The notes below the pieces were generated by a model, which was given only the letters and a program-made list of their open reading frames with translations, had not been told where the DNA came from and did no database searches. Shown piece after piece: positions 1-7,799 of a stretch of DNA of 16,879 bases. A program made the translations under genes and the position numbers. The stretch comes from Desulfuromonadaceae bacterium GWC2_58_13 (GTDB taxonomy: Bacteria; Desulfobacterota; Desulfuromonadia; Desulfuromonadales; Trichloromonadaceae), in the NCBI GenBank assembly GCA_001825565.1, contig MHXM01000147.1, positions 5,835 through 22,713 of the forward strand, read 5' to 3'. Within the stretch, counting starts at the first letter, position 1. Each line of letters starts with the position of its first letter.

Positions 1-1404
1 GGTATAGGGGATGAACTGGTTCCAGTGCTGGCGCTCGGCCATCTTCTCGGCACCCCGATGGTGATAGCCGATATCGGCATCGAGTTCCGAGATTTCCTCG
101 CCGTCGAGCTTGAGCACCAGCCGCAGCACGCCGTGGGTGCCGGGGTGGTGCGGGCCGAGGTTGAGGATCATCGATTCTTCGCCCGGGGCCAACTGTTTGC
201 CTTTGAAGAAGGCGGCGCCGTCCTTGGGGATCATGGTCTGCGCCGTGGCGGCGGTGTAGGGGGACATCTCGGTGGCGCGGAAGGGGTGCGATTTACGCAG
301 CGGATGCCCCTGCCAGGAGTCGGGCATGAGGATGCGGCGCAGGTCGGGGTGACCGTCGAAGCGGATGCCGTACATGTCGAAGACTTCCCGTTCGTACCAG
401 TCGGCGCTGGGCCAGATGTCGGTGATGCTGGGGGCGGTCGGGGTTTCCCCCGACAGCGGCACCTTGATCCGCAGGTAACCGGGGTCGTCGAAGTTGAGCA
501 GGTGGTAGATCAGGGTCAGGTCGTTTTCCGGACGTCTCTGTCGGGTGGTTTCGTCGACGGCGGTCAGGTCTTCGAGACGACGGTAGCGGGTCGGGGCCTC
601 GTTTTTCAGAAAGCGCAGCAGCTCGGGCGCCTGCTCCGCCGAAGTCAGCAGGGTCGGCATGTCGGCCGCCGTCCGGTCTTCGCGGACCTTGTCGCCGAAG
701 CGCTCGGTCAGCGCCCGGCGCAAGTCGCCCGTCGAGGCGGGAAATTCCACCTTCGGCTGCGCTGGGGTCCAGATCTCGGCGTTGCGGCTCCCCTTGAAAT
801 ACGGATGCTGCCGGGAGCTGCCGCGAATCGGGCTGTTGCCGTAGCCGGGGCCGCGGGGGTCGCGGCTCTTGCTTTCGCCGTCGATCAGCATCGGCACGGT
901 GGTCCCCTCGCTGCCGCCGGCCAGACCGAACACCTTGCGTGCCGGGCGCTCCTCGCGGGCGATCTTCTCCTGCAGCAGCATCAGTCCCTGCATGAAAGCT
1001 TCGGGACGGGGCGGGCAGCCGGGAATGTAGACATCGACCGGGATGATCTGGTTGACCCCCTGGATGACGCTGTAGACGTCGTACATGCCGCCCGAGTTGG
1101 AACAGCTGCCCATGGAGACGACCCATTTGGGGTTGGCCATCTGCTCGTACAGGCGAAGAATGGTCGGTCCCATCTTTTTGAAGGGGGTGCCGGAGATGAT
1201 CATCAGATCGGCCTGACGGGGGCTGCCGCGCAGCACCTCGGCGCCGAAACGGGCCAGATCGAAGCGCGGGGTCATGCTGGTCATCATTTCGACGAAACAG
1301 CAGGAGAGGCCGAAAAACATCGGCCACAGACTGTTTTTGCGGCCCCAGTTGATGGCGTCGTCAAGGCTGGCGAGGATGACGTTGTTCGGGATTTCTTCGC
1401 TCAT
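1..1404 (-). CDS. nuoBCD: NADH-quinone oxidoreductase fused subunit B/C/D (5' part; runs off left edge)
   Basis: Reading from the ATG at 1404 gives 468 uninterrupted codons to the window edge. Residues 1-160 are NuoB, with the four N2 cluster cysteines C35-C36 (GLSCCFVEMM), C101 (GSCSNSGGMY) and C130 (PGCPPRPEAF). Residues ~225-375 are NuoC, with the signature WYEREVFDMYGIRFDGHPD near 336-354. From ~410 NuoD begins (LNLGPHHPGTHGVLRL, then IGYHHRGAEKMAE) and is cut by the edge. The fused protein belongs to the peripheral arm of complex I, which passes electrons from NADH through N2 to quinone at the membrane. The start overlaps the nuoA stop (ATGA) and has a GGAGG five bases upstream, so the two genes are translationally coupled. 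B/C/D fusions are known in Geobacter-type nuo clusters. No frameshift is seen. Confidence 0.96.
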   Translation of the reverse strand, partial: MSEEIPNNVILASLDDAINWGRKNSLWPMFFGLSCCFVEMMTSMTPRFDLARFGAEVLRGSPRQADLMIISGTPFKKMGPTILRLYEQMANPKWVVSMGSCSNSGGMYDVYSVIQGVNQIIPVDVYIPGCPPRPEAFMQGLMLLQEKIAREERPARKVFGLAGGSEGTTVPMLIDGESKSRDPRGPGYGNSPIRGSSRQHPYFKGSRNAEIWTPAQPKVEFPASTGDLRRALTERFGDKVREDRTAADMPTLLTSAEQAPELLRFLKNEAPTRYRRLEDLTAVDETTRQRRPENDLTLIYHLLNFDDPGYLRIKVPLSGETPTAPSITDIWPSADWYEREVFDMYGIRFDGHPDLRRILMPDSWQGHPLRKSHPFRATEMSPYTAATAQTMIPKDGAAFFKGKQLAPGEESMILNLGPHHPGTHGVLRLVLKLDGEEISELDADIGYHHRGAEKMAERQHWNQFIPYT

Positions 1405-1862
1405 TCGACCCTCCGGCCGCGCCTCTGGGCGCTCGGGCCCCAGTCGAGGCCGCCCATTTTCCAGAGGTAGACCAAGCCGAGAAACAGAATCACGATGAAA
1501 AAGCCGATCTGCAGAAAACCGGCCCAGCCGAGCCGGTCCCAGGCCACCGCCCAGGAGACGATGAAGATCGCCTCGACGTCGAAGACGATGAAGAAGATGG
1601 CCACCAGGTAGAAAGGAACCGGTTCCACCAGGCGGGCCACGCCGGAGGGGGCGATCCCCGACTCGTAGGGCTCGCTTTTCATGGGAGAATGGGTTTTGTG
1701 GCCGAGATACCAGGCCAGAAAAAGCAGGGTGCCGATGAGAAACAGCGCGATGCCGGCGTACAGGCCGAGCGAAAGTATTGCCTCGAAGGACGGCGCGCTT
1801 TCTCCGCCGGGAGGCGCTGGCGGCAGGCTGGTGGCTAGGGCGATAGCAGGCATGCGGCTCAT
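1401..1862 (-). CDS. nuoA: NADH-quinone oxidoreductase subunit A
   Basis: A 153-residue membrane subunit of complex I. Three hydrophobic segments lie at about 28-52, 81-107 and 111-133. The family signatures are present: a KSEPYESGI loop near 62-70 and FYLVAIFFIVFDVEAIF in the second helix, with its conserved acidic residues. NuoA sits at the junction of the membrane arm and the peripheral arm, close to the quinone site. It is a little longer than the usual ~120-150 residues because of a Pro/Ala-rich N-terminal extension. The start at 1862 has no clear Shine-Dalgarno sequence; the in-frame ATG at 1853 is an alternative. The gene overlaps nuoBCD by 4 nt and is the first gene of the nuo operon, about 117 nt downstream of rnhA. 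Confidence 0.96.
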   Translation of the reverse strand: MSRMPAIALATSLPPAPPGGESAPSFEAILSLGLYAGIALFLIGTLLFLAWYLGHKTHSPMKSEPYESGIAPSGVARLVEPVPFYLVAIFFIVFDVEAIFIVSWAVAWDRLGWAGFLQIGFFIVILFLGLVYLWKMGGLDWGPSAQRRGRRVE

Positions 1863-1961
1863 GGGTTCAGCGGTAGACGCCGGATTGCGGATCGGGTCCG
1901 GTGCATTGTGTTTGATTGACGAAAATGAACCCCACAGGGGAGATTGGGGAACGCTTTAATC

Positions 1962-1989
1962 ATTCTAGCAGGGAATTTTTTACTGTCTA
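1962..1989 (-). promoter_or_regulatory. candidate sigma70 promoter for nuoA-nuoBCD
   Basis: On the minus strand TAGACA (1989-1984) is followed after 16 nt by TAGAAT (1967-1962), preceded by TGC as in an extended -10. The -35 box falls inside the last codons of rnhA. The predicted start near 1955 gives a leader of about 93 nt ahead of nuoA. Called from sequence match only. Confidence 0.55.
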
Positions 1990-2435
1990 TCCCTGCCGAC
2001 AGCGATGGCGGCCCGGGCCAGTTCGTCGCAACGCTCGTTTTCGGCGTGACCGGCGTGGCCCCGCACCCAGTGCCATTCCACCTCATGCTTGCGGGTCAGT
2101 TCCAGCAGCCGTTCCCACAGATCACGGTTGGCGACGTCTTTTTTCTGCGAATTTTTCCAGTCCCGCTTGACCCAGCCGTGGATCCACTCGGTGATCCCTT
2201 TTTTGACATATTCCGAATCGGTGGTCAGGCGAACCCGGCAAGGACGTTTCAGCGCCGCCAATCCCTCGATGGCGCCGGTCAGTTCCATGCGGTTATTGGT
2301 GGTTTCCGCGGCGAATCCGGAGAGCTCCTTGACCGCCCCGCCGAATTTCAAGAGGGTTCCCCAGCCGCCGGGCCCTGGATTGCCACTGCAGGCGCCGTCG
2401 GAAAAAATTTCTACGATCTGTTTGTCGCCGGACAT
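1980..2435 (-). CDS. rnhA: ribonuclease HI
   Basis: A 151-residue RNase HI, which cuts the RNA strand of RNA-DNA hybrids in the cytoplasm with Mg2+. The N-terminus has the classic VEIFSDGACSGNPGPGGWG. The catalytic carboxylates are all visible: D13 (SDG), E51 (NNRMEL), D73 (TTDSEY) and D137 (NERCDELA), with the flexible-loop histidine in RGHAGHAENE. The length matches the E. coli enzyme (155). I chose the ATG at 2435 because a GGGAAGG lies just upstream and it fits the family's short N-terminus. An ATG at 2450 would add five residues but has no ribosome site. The stop is 117 nt before nuoA. The gene is probably transcribed on its own. Confidence 0.95.
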   Translation of the reverse strand: MSGDKQIVEIFSDGACSGNPGPGGWGTLLKFGGAVKELSGFAAETTNNRMELTGAIEGLAALKRPCRVRLTTDSEYVKKGITEWIHGWVKRDWKNSQKKDVANRDLWERLLELTRKHEVEWHWVRGHAGHAENERCDELARAAIAVGRDRQ

Positions 2436-2480
2436 GTACCTTCCCGTCATGATTGCAAAAGCCGATCAGAGATGGCCCGG

Positions 2481-2509
2481 AGGATAACACAAGGAACAAG
2501 GAATAACAA
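2481..2509 (-). promoter_or_regulatory. weak candidate promoter for rnhA
   Basis: Minus-strand TTGTTA (2509-2504), a 17-nt spacer, then TATCCT (2486-2481). Each hexamer matches consensus at four of six positions. It lies about 45 nt upstream of the rnhA start. Confidence 0.3.
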
Positions 2510-2735
2510 AGCCTTACCTGGCTTGTTCGAATTTTGGCCGGGCTTGAATCGGGGCATCCGGCCCGCGGCCGCGCCATGTATAAGTATTCTTGCAATGATG
2601 CGTGGTTTGGATTAAGTTGAAATGGTTTTCATCTCCACTTTCTCAGTTTCGGCGAATCCGATGGTACCTTCCGGACCGCTGCCAGCGCGGGCATGCGGCT
2701 GTTCGCGTCATCACGCTTTCGAGAGAGAATAAAGC
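2510..2735. other. intergenic gap between divergent rnhA and the PATAN gene
   Basis: No gene, RNA or repeat recognised. It must carry the promoter for the plus-strand PATAN gene. The best I see is TTGCAA near 2591-2596 with a poor -10 (TAAGTT) 17 nt on, which is too weak to call. Confidence 0.4.
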
Positions 2736-4505
2736 ATGTCTTTTACCGGCGATCTCGAACACCTCCCCATAGTCGATGTCATCCAACTGTTGCATTCGAC
2801 CCGCAAATCCGGAACCCTGTGTGTCAAGGGAGGGCGCGGGGAGTGCCAGTTGGTATTTAACGATGGCTACATCGGCAGCGCCAATCATTCGAATACCAGT
2901 GTGCGTATCGGTAAGATCCTGGTCGACATGCGGTTGATAAGTTCTGAAATTTGCGAAAAGGCCCTGGCCGACCAGAGAGCCGCCGGCGCCTCCCGAAAAC
3001 CCTTGATTGCGACCCTCATCGAGCAAGGACAGCTGAAAAAAGACGATGCCTACAAGGGTCTCAAGAACCTGATCGAAATGACCGTGGTCGAAATGCTCCG
3101 CTGGACGCGAGGGACGTTCACCCTCAATGTCGATGCGACGATTGCTTCCGACGAATATCGTTATTTCCCGGAAATGCTCCACCAGGAGATCAACCTCGAC
3201 ACCCAGCGGGTGTTGATGGATGCCCTGCGGGTGTTTGACGAGCAAAACCGCGATGGCGGTTTTGTCGAAGAAGAATGGATGGAGGAGGCCGCTGCCGATA
3301 CCGTCGGGGCGGAAGGCGGGGAGGGCGCCGGCATCATGCTTTCCGCCGATGATCTGGGCCTCGGCGATATCGACCGGATCGAAAGGAAAATTCCCGAGGT
3401 CTTTTCCAGCATCGAAGTGGTCGATCCCGCCGATCTCCACCGGCGGGCGTTGGGCGATCTGCTGGCCGAGGTTGACGGTGCCGACCGGGAGAAACTGGTC
3501 GATTTTCTGGTCCGCTTCTCCTCGCCGCCCGAGGAAGAGTCTGCCGGCAAATCCCAGCGGGCGTCCCGGGCCCTGGTTTTCATCAGCCGGGATTCCCTCG
3601 CCCGATATGTCGTCATGACCCTTTGCAAGCCCCTGGGGATTCTGATTTTCACCACCGATGACCCGGGGGATCTCGACCTGATTCTGGGTCAGTCCCTGAA
3701 CAAGGGGCTGGCGCCGCTGCTGATTTTCGACGTTCCCGACGAATCGGCGGCGGGATGGTCGATGGACGATCAGATCCGGCTGCGGCAGGAGAAAAAAGCC
3801 GCCTATCCCCAGGTGCCGATTCTGCAACTGGCCCCAGCGGACGCCGAGGAGTTTTCTCTGCGGGCTTATCGGGACGGAGTCCGGGCGGTGTTGCCCCGGC
3901 CCCGCCGCGAAGGGGTCGCTTCGGCGGACCTGATCCGGTTCTTCGAAACCCTGTTGGCGTACATCAAGACCTACTTTGAGGTGCAAGGACCGCTCTCGTT
4001 CGGCGAGTTGAAGAACGACCTGCTTGAGCTGCAAGAGCTTCGCGACGCTCCGGAACTCTCCCTGGCCCTGCTGCAGCGGGTGGCTGTTTCCTTCGACCGG
4101 GCGCTGACCTTCATCGTTCGTCCCGGCGAGTTGATCGCGGAACGGGGGATCGGGATCGGACAGGATAAAAAGCAGGGTCCGTCACCGCCCTTGAGATTTA
4201 AAATCCCCCTGGATGCGCCGTCGCTGTTGCATAAGGTTCTGACGGAAGGCCAGTTGTATTTCGGGCGTAGCGATGACGAGGTGGTTGCCGGTCAGCTCTT
4301 TTCCCAGATTGGATCGCCCCGGGAAACGTTGATGCTGCTATTGCCCGTCTGCAGCCGTGGCCGGGCCCTCGCCCTGATTTACGCGGATGGCCCGGCCGGG
4401 TTTGTTCCCGTCGATTCGCTGGCCATTCTGGCCGGGCAGGCCGGATTGATCCTTGAAAACGCTCTTTGCCGGCGGCAAATCGAAAAAGCCGCTCCGCAGG
4501 GTTGA
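2736..4505 (+). CDS. PATAN (DUF4388) domain protein with degenerate receiver-like and GAF-like domains
   Basis: A 589-residue cytoplasmic protein with no signal peptide or membrane segment. Residues 1-~150 match the PATAN/DUF4388 pattern: a GDLEHLPIVDVIQLLHSTRKSG start, then FNDGYIGSANH and RIGKILVDMRLIS. A linker of about 160-275 is acidic. Residues ~278-412 look like a response-regulator receiver: VFISRD replaces the acidic pair, D332 ends a LLIFD strand at the phospho-acceptor position, and the usual lysine is replaced in VLPRPR. Residues ~440-580 resemble a GAF domain. PATAN proteins are signalling adaptors often tied to pili or gliding. The next gene is pilT, so a role in controlling the pilus motor is the likely reading. 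The start follows a GAGAGAGAATAAAG that is only a modest ribosome site. Domain edges are by eye. Confidence 0.85.
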   Translation: MSFTGDLEHLPIVDVIQLLHSTRKSGTLCVKGGRGECQLVFNDGYIGSANHSNTSVRIGKILVDMRLISSEICEKALADQRAAGASRKPLIATLIEQGQLKKDDAYKGLKNLIEMTVVEMLRWTRGTFTLNVDATIASDEYRYFPEMLHQEINLDTQRVLMDALRVFDEQNRDGGFVEEEWMEEAAADTVGAEGGEGAGIMLSADDLGLGDIDRIERKIPEVFSSIEVVDPADLHRRALGDLLAEVDGADREKLVDFLVRFSSPPEEESAGKSQRASRALVFISRDSLARYVVMTLCKPLGILIFTTDDPGDLDLILGQSLNKGLAPLLIFDVPDESAAGWSMDDQIRLRQEKKAAYPQVPILQLAPADAEEFSLRAYRDGVRAVLPRPRREGVASADLIRFFETLLAYIKTYFEVQGPLSFGELKNDLLELQELRDAPELSLALLQRVAVSFDRALTFIVRPGELIAERGIGIGQDKKQGPSPPLRFKIPLDAPSLLHKVLTEGQLYFGRSDDEVVAGQLFSQIGSPRETLMLLLPVCSRGRALALIYADGPAGFVPVDSLAILAGQAGLILENALCRRQIEKAAPQG

Positions 4506-4531
4506 ACCGCAATTTTTTTGATTCAATGATC

Positions 4532-4684
4532 GATGCTTTCGCAAAAAGCATCAAATTGGATGGCTAAGCCAAAAGCGCCAAATGCAAGGCGCGCAATTGT
4601 CGAGCAATGAGGCGTACTTACGTACGTCGAAGCAGCGAGACGATCGCGGCAACGCAGCAGTTGGCGAGTTTTTGCGACGCCATC
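4532..4684 (+). repeat. 153-bp structured dispersed repeat, copy 1
   Basis: This matches the element at 16146-16298 in the same orientation, with the same length and about 11 mismatches over 155 aligned bases by eye. It starts GATGC and ends CCATC. The left end has two tandem units of the form GATG..n..GCAAAAA..n..C, and the right end has the same unit inverted (TTGGCGAGTTTTTGCGACGCC). The centre carries TACTTACGTACGTC, a near palindrome, so most of the element could fold as one long imperfect hairpin. It fills the gap between the PATAN gene stop (4505) and pilT. It has no coding capacity. It may be a non-autonomous transposable element or a REP-like repeat; no transposase lies in the window. 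Confidence 0.9.
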
Positions 4685-4718
4685 AATGGTTCATTGAACG
4701 TTGATAAAGGGGTCGCTC

Positions 4719-5789
4719 ATGGACATCAAAACCTTGAATCAGATTCTGGAAATCGCTTTTGAAAAACGGGTGTCCGATGTGCATTTCGAGGTGGACAACC
4801 CCCCGTTTTTCCGGGCCCGGGGTCAACTGCTGCGTTCCAAGCTGGCCAAACTGACCGCCGAGGATACCGAATTCATCGCCGGCAAGATCATGGAGCACAA
4901 CGGCCGGACCCTGCCCGAAAACCTCCGCGAATGCGACGCCTCCTATGCGTTGGCCAACGGCGGGCGGTTCCGGGTCAGCATCTTCCGCCAGCGCGGCACC
5001 TACGGCATCGTCATGCGGGTGATTCCGCCCACGGTCGGCTCCTTTCAAGACCTCCGGTTGCCGGCGGTGCTCGAAGAAATCGTCAAGGCTCCCAACGGCC
5101 TGATCCTGGTCACCGGCCCCACCGGCAACGGCAAATCGACCACCCTGGCCTCGATGCTGCGATTCATTAATGAAAAGTACAGCTACAACATCATCACCAT
5201 CGAGGACCCGGTTGAATTTCTGTTCACCTCCAACAAGAGCTGCATCATTCAGCGTGAAGTCGGTATCGATACCGAGAATTTCAGTTCCGCCATCAAGGCG
5301 GCCCTGCGCATGGACCCCGATGTCATCATGGTGGGTGAGATGCGCGACCTCGAAACCATCGATGCCTGCATCAAGGCGGCCGAAACCGGCCATCTGGTCT
5401 TCTCGACCCTGCACACCCAGAATGCCGCGACCACCATCAATCGGCTGATCGGCCATTTTCCGCCCGACTCCCAGGAGATCATCCGGCAGCGGCTGGCCGA
5501 TATCCTTGTCGCCACCATCTCGCTGCGGCTGATCAAGGACAAGACCGGCGAAAATATCGTCCCGGTCATCGAGGTCATGCGTTCGACGACCACCATCCAG
5601 GGCTGCATCCGCGAAGGGCGCCTCGACGAAATCGAGCAGAACATCGAAAAAGGGCGTGGCCAGTACCACATGCAGAGCATGGATCAGCACCTCATCGAAC
5701 TCTGCAAGGCGGACATCATTACCATCAACGAAGCCAAGCGGGTTTCCCGCTCGATGGATCTGGAGCGAAAGCTGACCTTTACGGCCTAG
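4719..5789 (+). CDS. pilT: type IV pilus retraction ATPase PilT
   Basis: A 356-residue hexameric secretion-type ATPase that powers pilus disassembly and twitching at the inner membrane base. Visible motifs are Walker A GPTGNGKST (133-141), Asp box ITIEDPVEF (159-167), Walker B DPDVIMVGEMRD (199-210) and His box TGHLVFSTLHT (223-233). The N-terminal PAS-like region has SDVHFEVDNPPFFRARGQL (19-37), as in PilT/PilU. The length fits PilT (~345-360). I chose the ATG at 4719, which has AAAGGGG seven bases upstream; a TTG at 4701 would add six residues but lies before that ribosome site. PilU is a possible alternative name within the same subfamily. It follows the PATAN gene with only the repeat between them, and ends at a strong terminator. 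Confidence 0.92.
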   Translation: MDIKTLNQILEIAFEKRVSDVHFEVDNPPFFRARGQLLRSKLAKLTAEDTEFIAGKIMEHNGRTLPENLRECDASYALANGGRFRVSIFRQRGTYGIVMRVIPPTVGSFQDLRLPAVLEEIVKAPNGLILVTGPTGNGKSTTLASMLRFINEKYSYNIITIEDPVEFLFTSNKSCIIQREVGIDTENFSSAIKAALRMDPDVIMVGEMRDLETIDACIKAAETGHLVFSTLHTQNAATTINRLIGHFPPDSQEIIRQRLADILVATISLRLIKDKTGENIVPVIEVMRSTTTIQGCIREGRLDEIEQNIEKGRGQYHMQSMDQHLIELCKADIITINEAKRVSRSMDLERKLTFTA

Positions 5790-5805
5790 CTTCGCCGCCA
5801 AATCA

Positions 5806-5851
5806 AAAGCAAACAGCCCCGCCGGTTTCATTCGGCGGGGCTGTTTGCTTT
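5806..5851. terminator. strong bidirectional intrinsic terminator after pilT
   Basis: A 19-bp perfect stem (5806-5824 with 5833-5851) around an 8-nt loop. The stem core is GC-rich (CAGCCCCGCCG). An A-run leads in and a GCTTT leads out, so it can work for pilT and for minus-strand transcription arriving from the lipoprotein gene. Confidence 0.9.
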
Positions 5852-5941
5852 GGTGAATTCAATTTTCCCGATATCCCCCACCATGGTTCGACCGTGACGG
5901 GATAGGTCAGGACTGAAGATTGACGCTGGTCACGAGACGTT

Positions 5942-6214
5942 TTACTGGCAAGGAATGACTTTCCGGAAACTGTCCTTGGACCAAATTATTTGGCCATCCG
6001 GCGTTTGACCGTCTTCCTTCCATTTGTCGTCTAATTGGAGGCAATAGGATCCCAGATTGATCACCTCCGGTTCCTTGTCGCCCGGCTTATCCCCACCGAT
6101 ACGCATCAGCTCGCTATCGGTCGAAGTATAGATGGGCGTGATCGTCGGCGCGGCGCATCCGCCTAAAAAAACAGAAAAAGCTGCGTAACCGAAATACCTG
6201 CAAACCTTGTTCAT
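5942..6214 (-). CDS. small putative lipoprotein, function unknown
   Basis: A 90-residue protein with a type II signal peptide: MNKVCRYFGYAAFSVF, then lipobox LGGC with lipidation expected at C20. The mature part is about 70 residues, polar, with two more cysteines (C58 and C89, the latter next to the C-terminus) that could pair after export. I know no family for it. The start at 6214 is fixed by GGGAGGA seven bases upstream and by the signal peptide; the longer open frame upstream has no such support. It is a single-gene unit between the pilT terminator and the CBS gene, with its own promoter at 6255-6283. Which membrane it anchors to cannot be told from the sequence, though A at +2 does not suggest inner-membrane retention. 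Confidence 0.8.
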   Translation of the reverse strand: MNKVCRYFGYAAFSVFLGGCAAPTITPIYTSTDSELMRIGGDKPGDKEPEVINLGSYCLQLDDKWKEDGQTPDGQIIWSKDSFRKVIPCQ

Positions 6215-6254
6215 TGTGCGTCCTCCCGATATTAGGTTCAAATTGAACTCCGGC

Positions 6255-6283
6255 ATTCTAGCCAAGACGTCCAGGGATGTCAA
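6255..6283 (-). promoter_or_regulatory. near-consensus sigma70 promoter for the lipoprotein gene
   Basis: Minus strand TTGACA (6283-6278), a 17-nt spacer, TAGAAT (6260-6255). Predicted transcription start is near 6248, giving a leader of about 34 nt that contains the ribosome site. This is the best promoter match in the window. The rest of the 223-nt gap to the CBS gene shows only a weak 6-bp hairpin (GGTTCC/GGAACC near 6391-6412). Confidence 0.75.
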
Positions 6284-6437
6284 AGGGGCAATGGCCCGAA
6301 AATTTGATTTGGTTTTAAGCTCTGGCCATGGAGGGCGAGGGATGAAAAAGCCCGGTTCAATGAGCGAGAGCCTTTTGTCCATCTTGGAGCAGGTTCCGAG
6401 ATACCGGGAACCGCTGGTGAAAGCACGGACCTGGTTG

Positions 6438-7760
6438 TTATGTCCCGGGAGAGTTTTCCGGTTTTGCCGATTCGATTTTAACCCTGCGAATGGCCGTCTG
6501 CGTGACCTTGACGCACGTCAGCACATAGTTACCCCAGGTTATCCGTTCTCCCGCCACGGGCAGATGTCCCAATTCGAACAGGATCAGCCCTGCCAGGGTT
6601 TCATAAGGCACCTCCTCGGCAAAGCGCGTCCCGAGCAGGTTCTTCAGATCGTTGAGCGGCAGCAGGGCATCGACCAAGTAGCCACCATCCTGGAGACGCT
6701 GGACGCGCTGGGGTTCCCCCTGGTCGTGCTCGTCCTCGATTTCCCCCACCAGTTCCTCCAGCAAATCCTCGGTGGTCACCACGCCGCTCAGGCTGCCGTA
6801 CTCATCCACCACCATCGCCATATGAATGTGCCCGTGTTGCATGTCCCGCAGCAGCTCATTCACTTTTTTCGCCTCCGGAACAAAGAACGGGGTTCGTAAA
6901 ACGGTTTCCAGTTTGAAGTCGGAGGTCTGCACGGCCTGACCCAGCAGGTCCTTGCCATGGATGAAACCGACCACGTTGTCGAGTTCGCCCCGGTAGACGG
7001 GAAAGCGCGAATACTGGCTCTCCAGAACAAACTTCAGAAGCCGATCACGCTCCAGCTCCAGGTCCAGGGCGACAACCCGGGGGCGCGGCACCATGATCTC
7101 CCGCACCTGGGTCCGGGAAAATTCAAACACATTGCGGATAAATTCCTGCTCGGTGGAGGTCACGCCCCCCGTTTCCCGTCCTTCCGCCACCAGGTGCTGG
7201 ATTTCCTCCTGGGTGATGAAAGCCCGCGATCCGTTGGCGCTTATCCCCAACAGCCGCAGAACCATCCGGCTCGACAGGGTCAGACTGGAAACCGCCACCT
7301 TGCCGAGGCGGGCCAGAAAGCGAATCGGACGGGCCACCCCGAGGGCAACCCGTTCCGAATACTCCAGGGCCAGGGCCTTGGGCACCAATTCCCCAAAAAT
7401 CAGGGAGAGGTAGGCAAGGCAACCGACGACCAGAAAGAGCGCCATGGGTTCAGCCATATTGCTGACCAGGGGAATTGGAATTTGCTGCAGAAATGGTTTA
7501 ATGATTTCTATTGCAGCGGCGCCGCCAACGGCCGAGGCCATGGTTCCGACCAGAGTGACCCCGATCTGGACGGTTGCCAGAAAGCGGTGGGGATCGGCGA
7601 GCAGTTGCTCCACGATGGCGGCTCGCTTGTCTCCTTCCGCCGCCAATTGGGCCATGCGGCCGCGCCGCACCGAAACAATGGCTAACTCGGCCCCGGCGAA
7701 AAAGCCGTTGCCCAGGATCAGCAACACGACAATGCCTAGTTCAAACCAAGGATTTTCCAT
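6438..7760 (-). CDS. CNNM/HlyC-CorC family membrane protein with CBS pair
   Basis: A 440-residue inner-membrane protein of the DUF21/CNNM class, the family linked to Mg2+ or Co2+ export and wrongly named hemolysin in old records. Residues 1-~195 are the DUF21 membrane domain, with hydrophobic segments near 7-30, 60-90 and 105-130 and the signature IFGELVPKALAL (121-132). Residues ~215-340 are two CBS domains (VREIMVPRPRVVALD, then VVDEYGSLSGVVTTEDLLEELVGEI), which usually bind adenine nucleotides. Residues ~355-430 are the C-terminal CorC/HlyC domain (GLILFELGHLP). The start has GAGGA eight bases upstream. It is the last gene of the minus-strand run beginning at secF, 39 nt after the AI-2E-family gene. 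Substrate is not shown by the sequence. Confidence 0.93.
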   Translation of the reverse strand: MENPWFELGIVVLLILGNGFFAGAELAIVSVRRGRMAQLAAEGDKRAAIVEQLLADPHRFLATVQIGVTLVGTMASAVGGAAAIEIIKPFLQQIPIPLVSNMAEPMALFLVVGCLAYLSLIFGELVPKALALEYSERVALGVARPIRFLARLGKVAVSSLTLSSRMVLRLLGISANGSRAFITQEEIQHLVAEGRETGGVTSTEQEFIRNVFEFSRTQVREIMVPRPRVVALDLELERDRLLKFVLESQYSRFPVYRGELDNVVGFIHGKDLLGQAVQTSDFKLETVLRTPFFVPEAKKVNELLRDMQHGHIHMAMVVDEYGSLSGVVTTEDLLEELVGEIEDEHDQGEPQRVQRLQDGGYLVDALLPLNDLKNLLGTRFAEEVPYETLAGLILFELGHLPVAGERITWGNYVLTCVKVTQTAIRRVKIESAKPENSPGT

Positions 7761-7799
7761 GGGTTATTCCTCGCTCAAGCCATTGGTGGAGGGTGCCGA

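Noticed and set aside
25..1470. 481-codon open frame on the plus strand
   Set aside because: It is antisense to nuoBCD/nuoA, which have clear family motifs. Long shadow frames are common in GC-rich DNA; the protein is low-complexity and lacks any domain.
2524..2535. GTTCGAAT resembling a tRNA T-loop
   Set aside because: Flanks do not form a T-stem, and no acceptor or anticodon stems can be drawn.
2643..4034. 463-codon minus-strand frame
   Set aside because: Shadow of the PATAN gene, which has recognisable domains and good gene context.
4689..4699. Perfect palindrome GTTCATTGAAC before pilT
   Set aside because: Short and single; could be an operator or the fading end of the repeat, but nothing else supports it.
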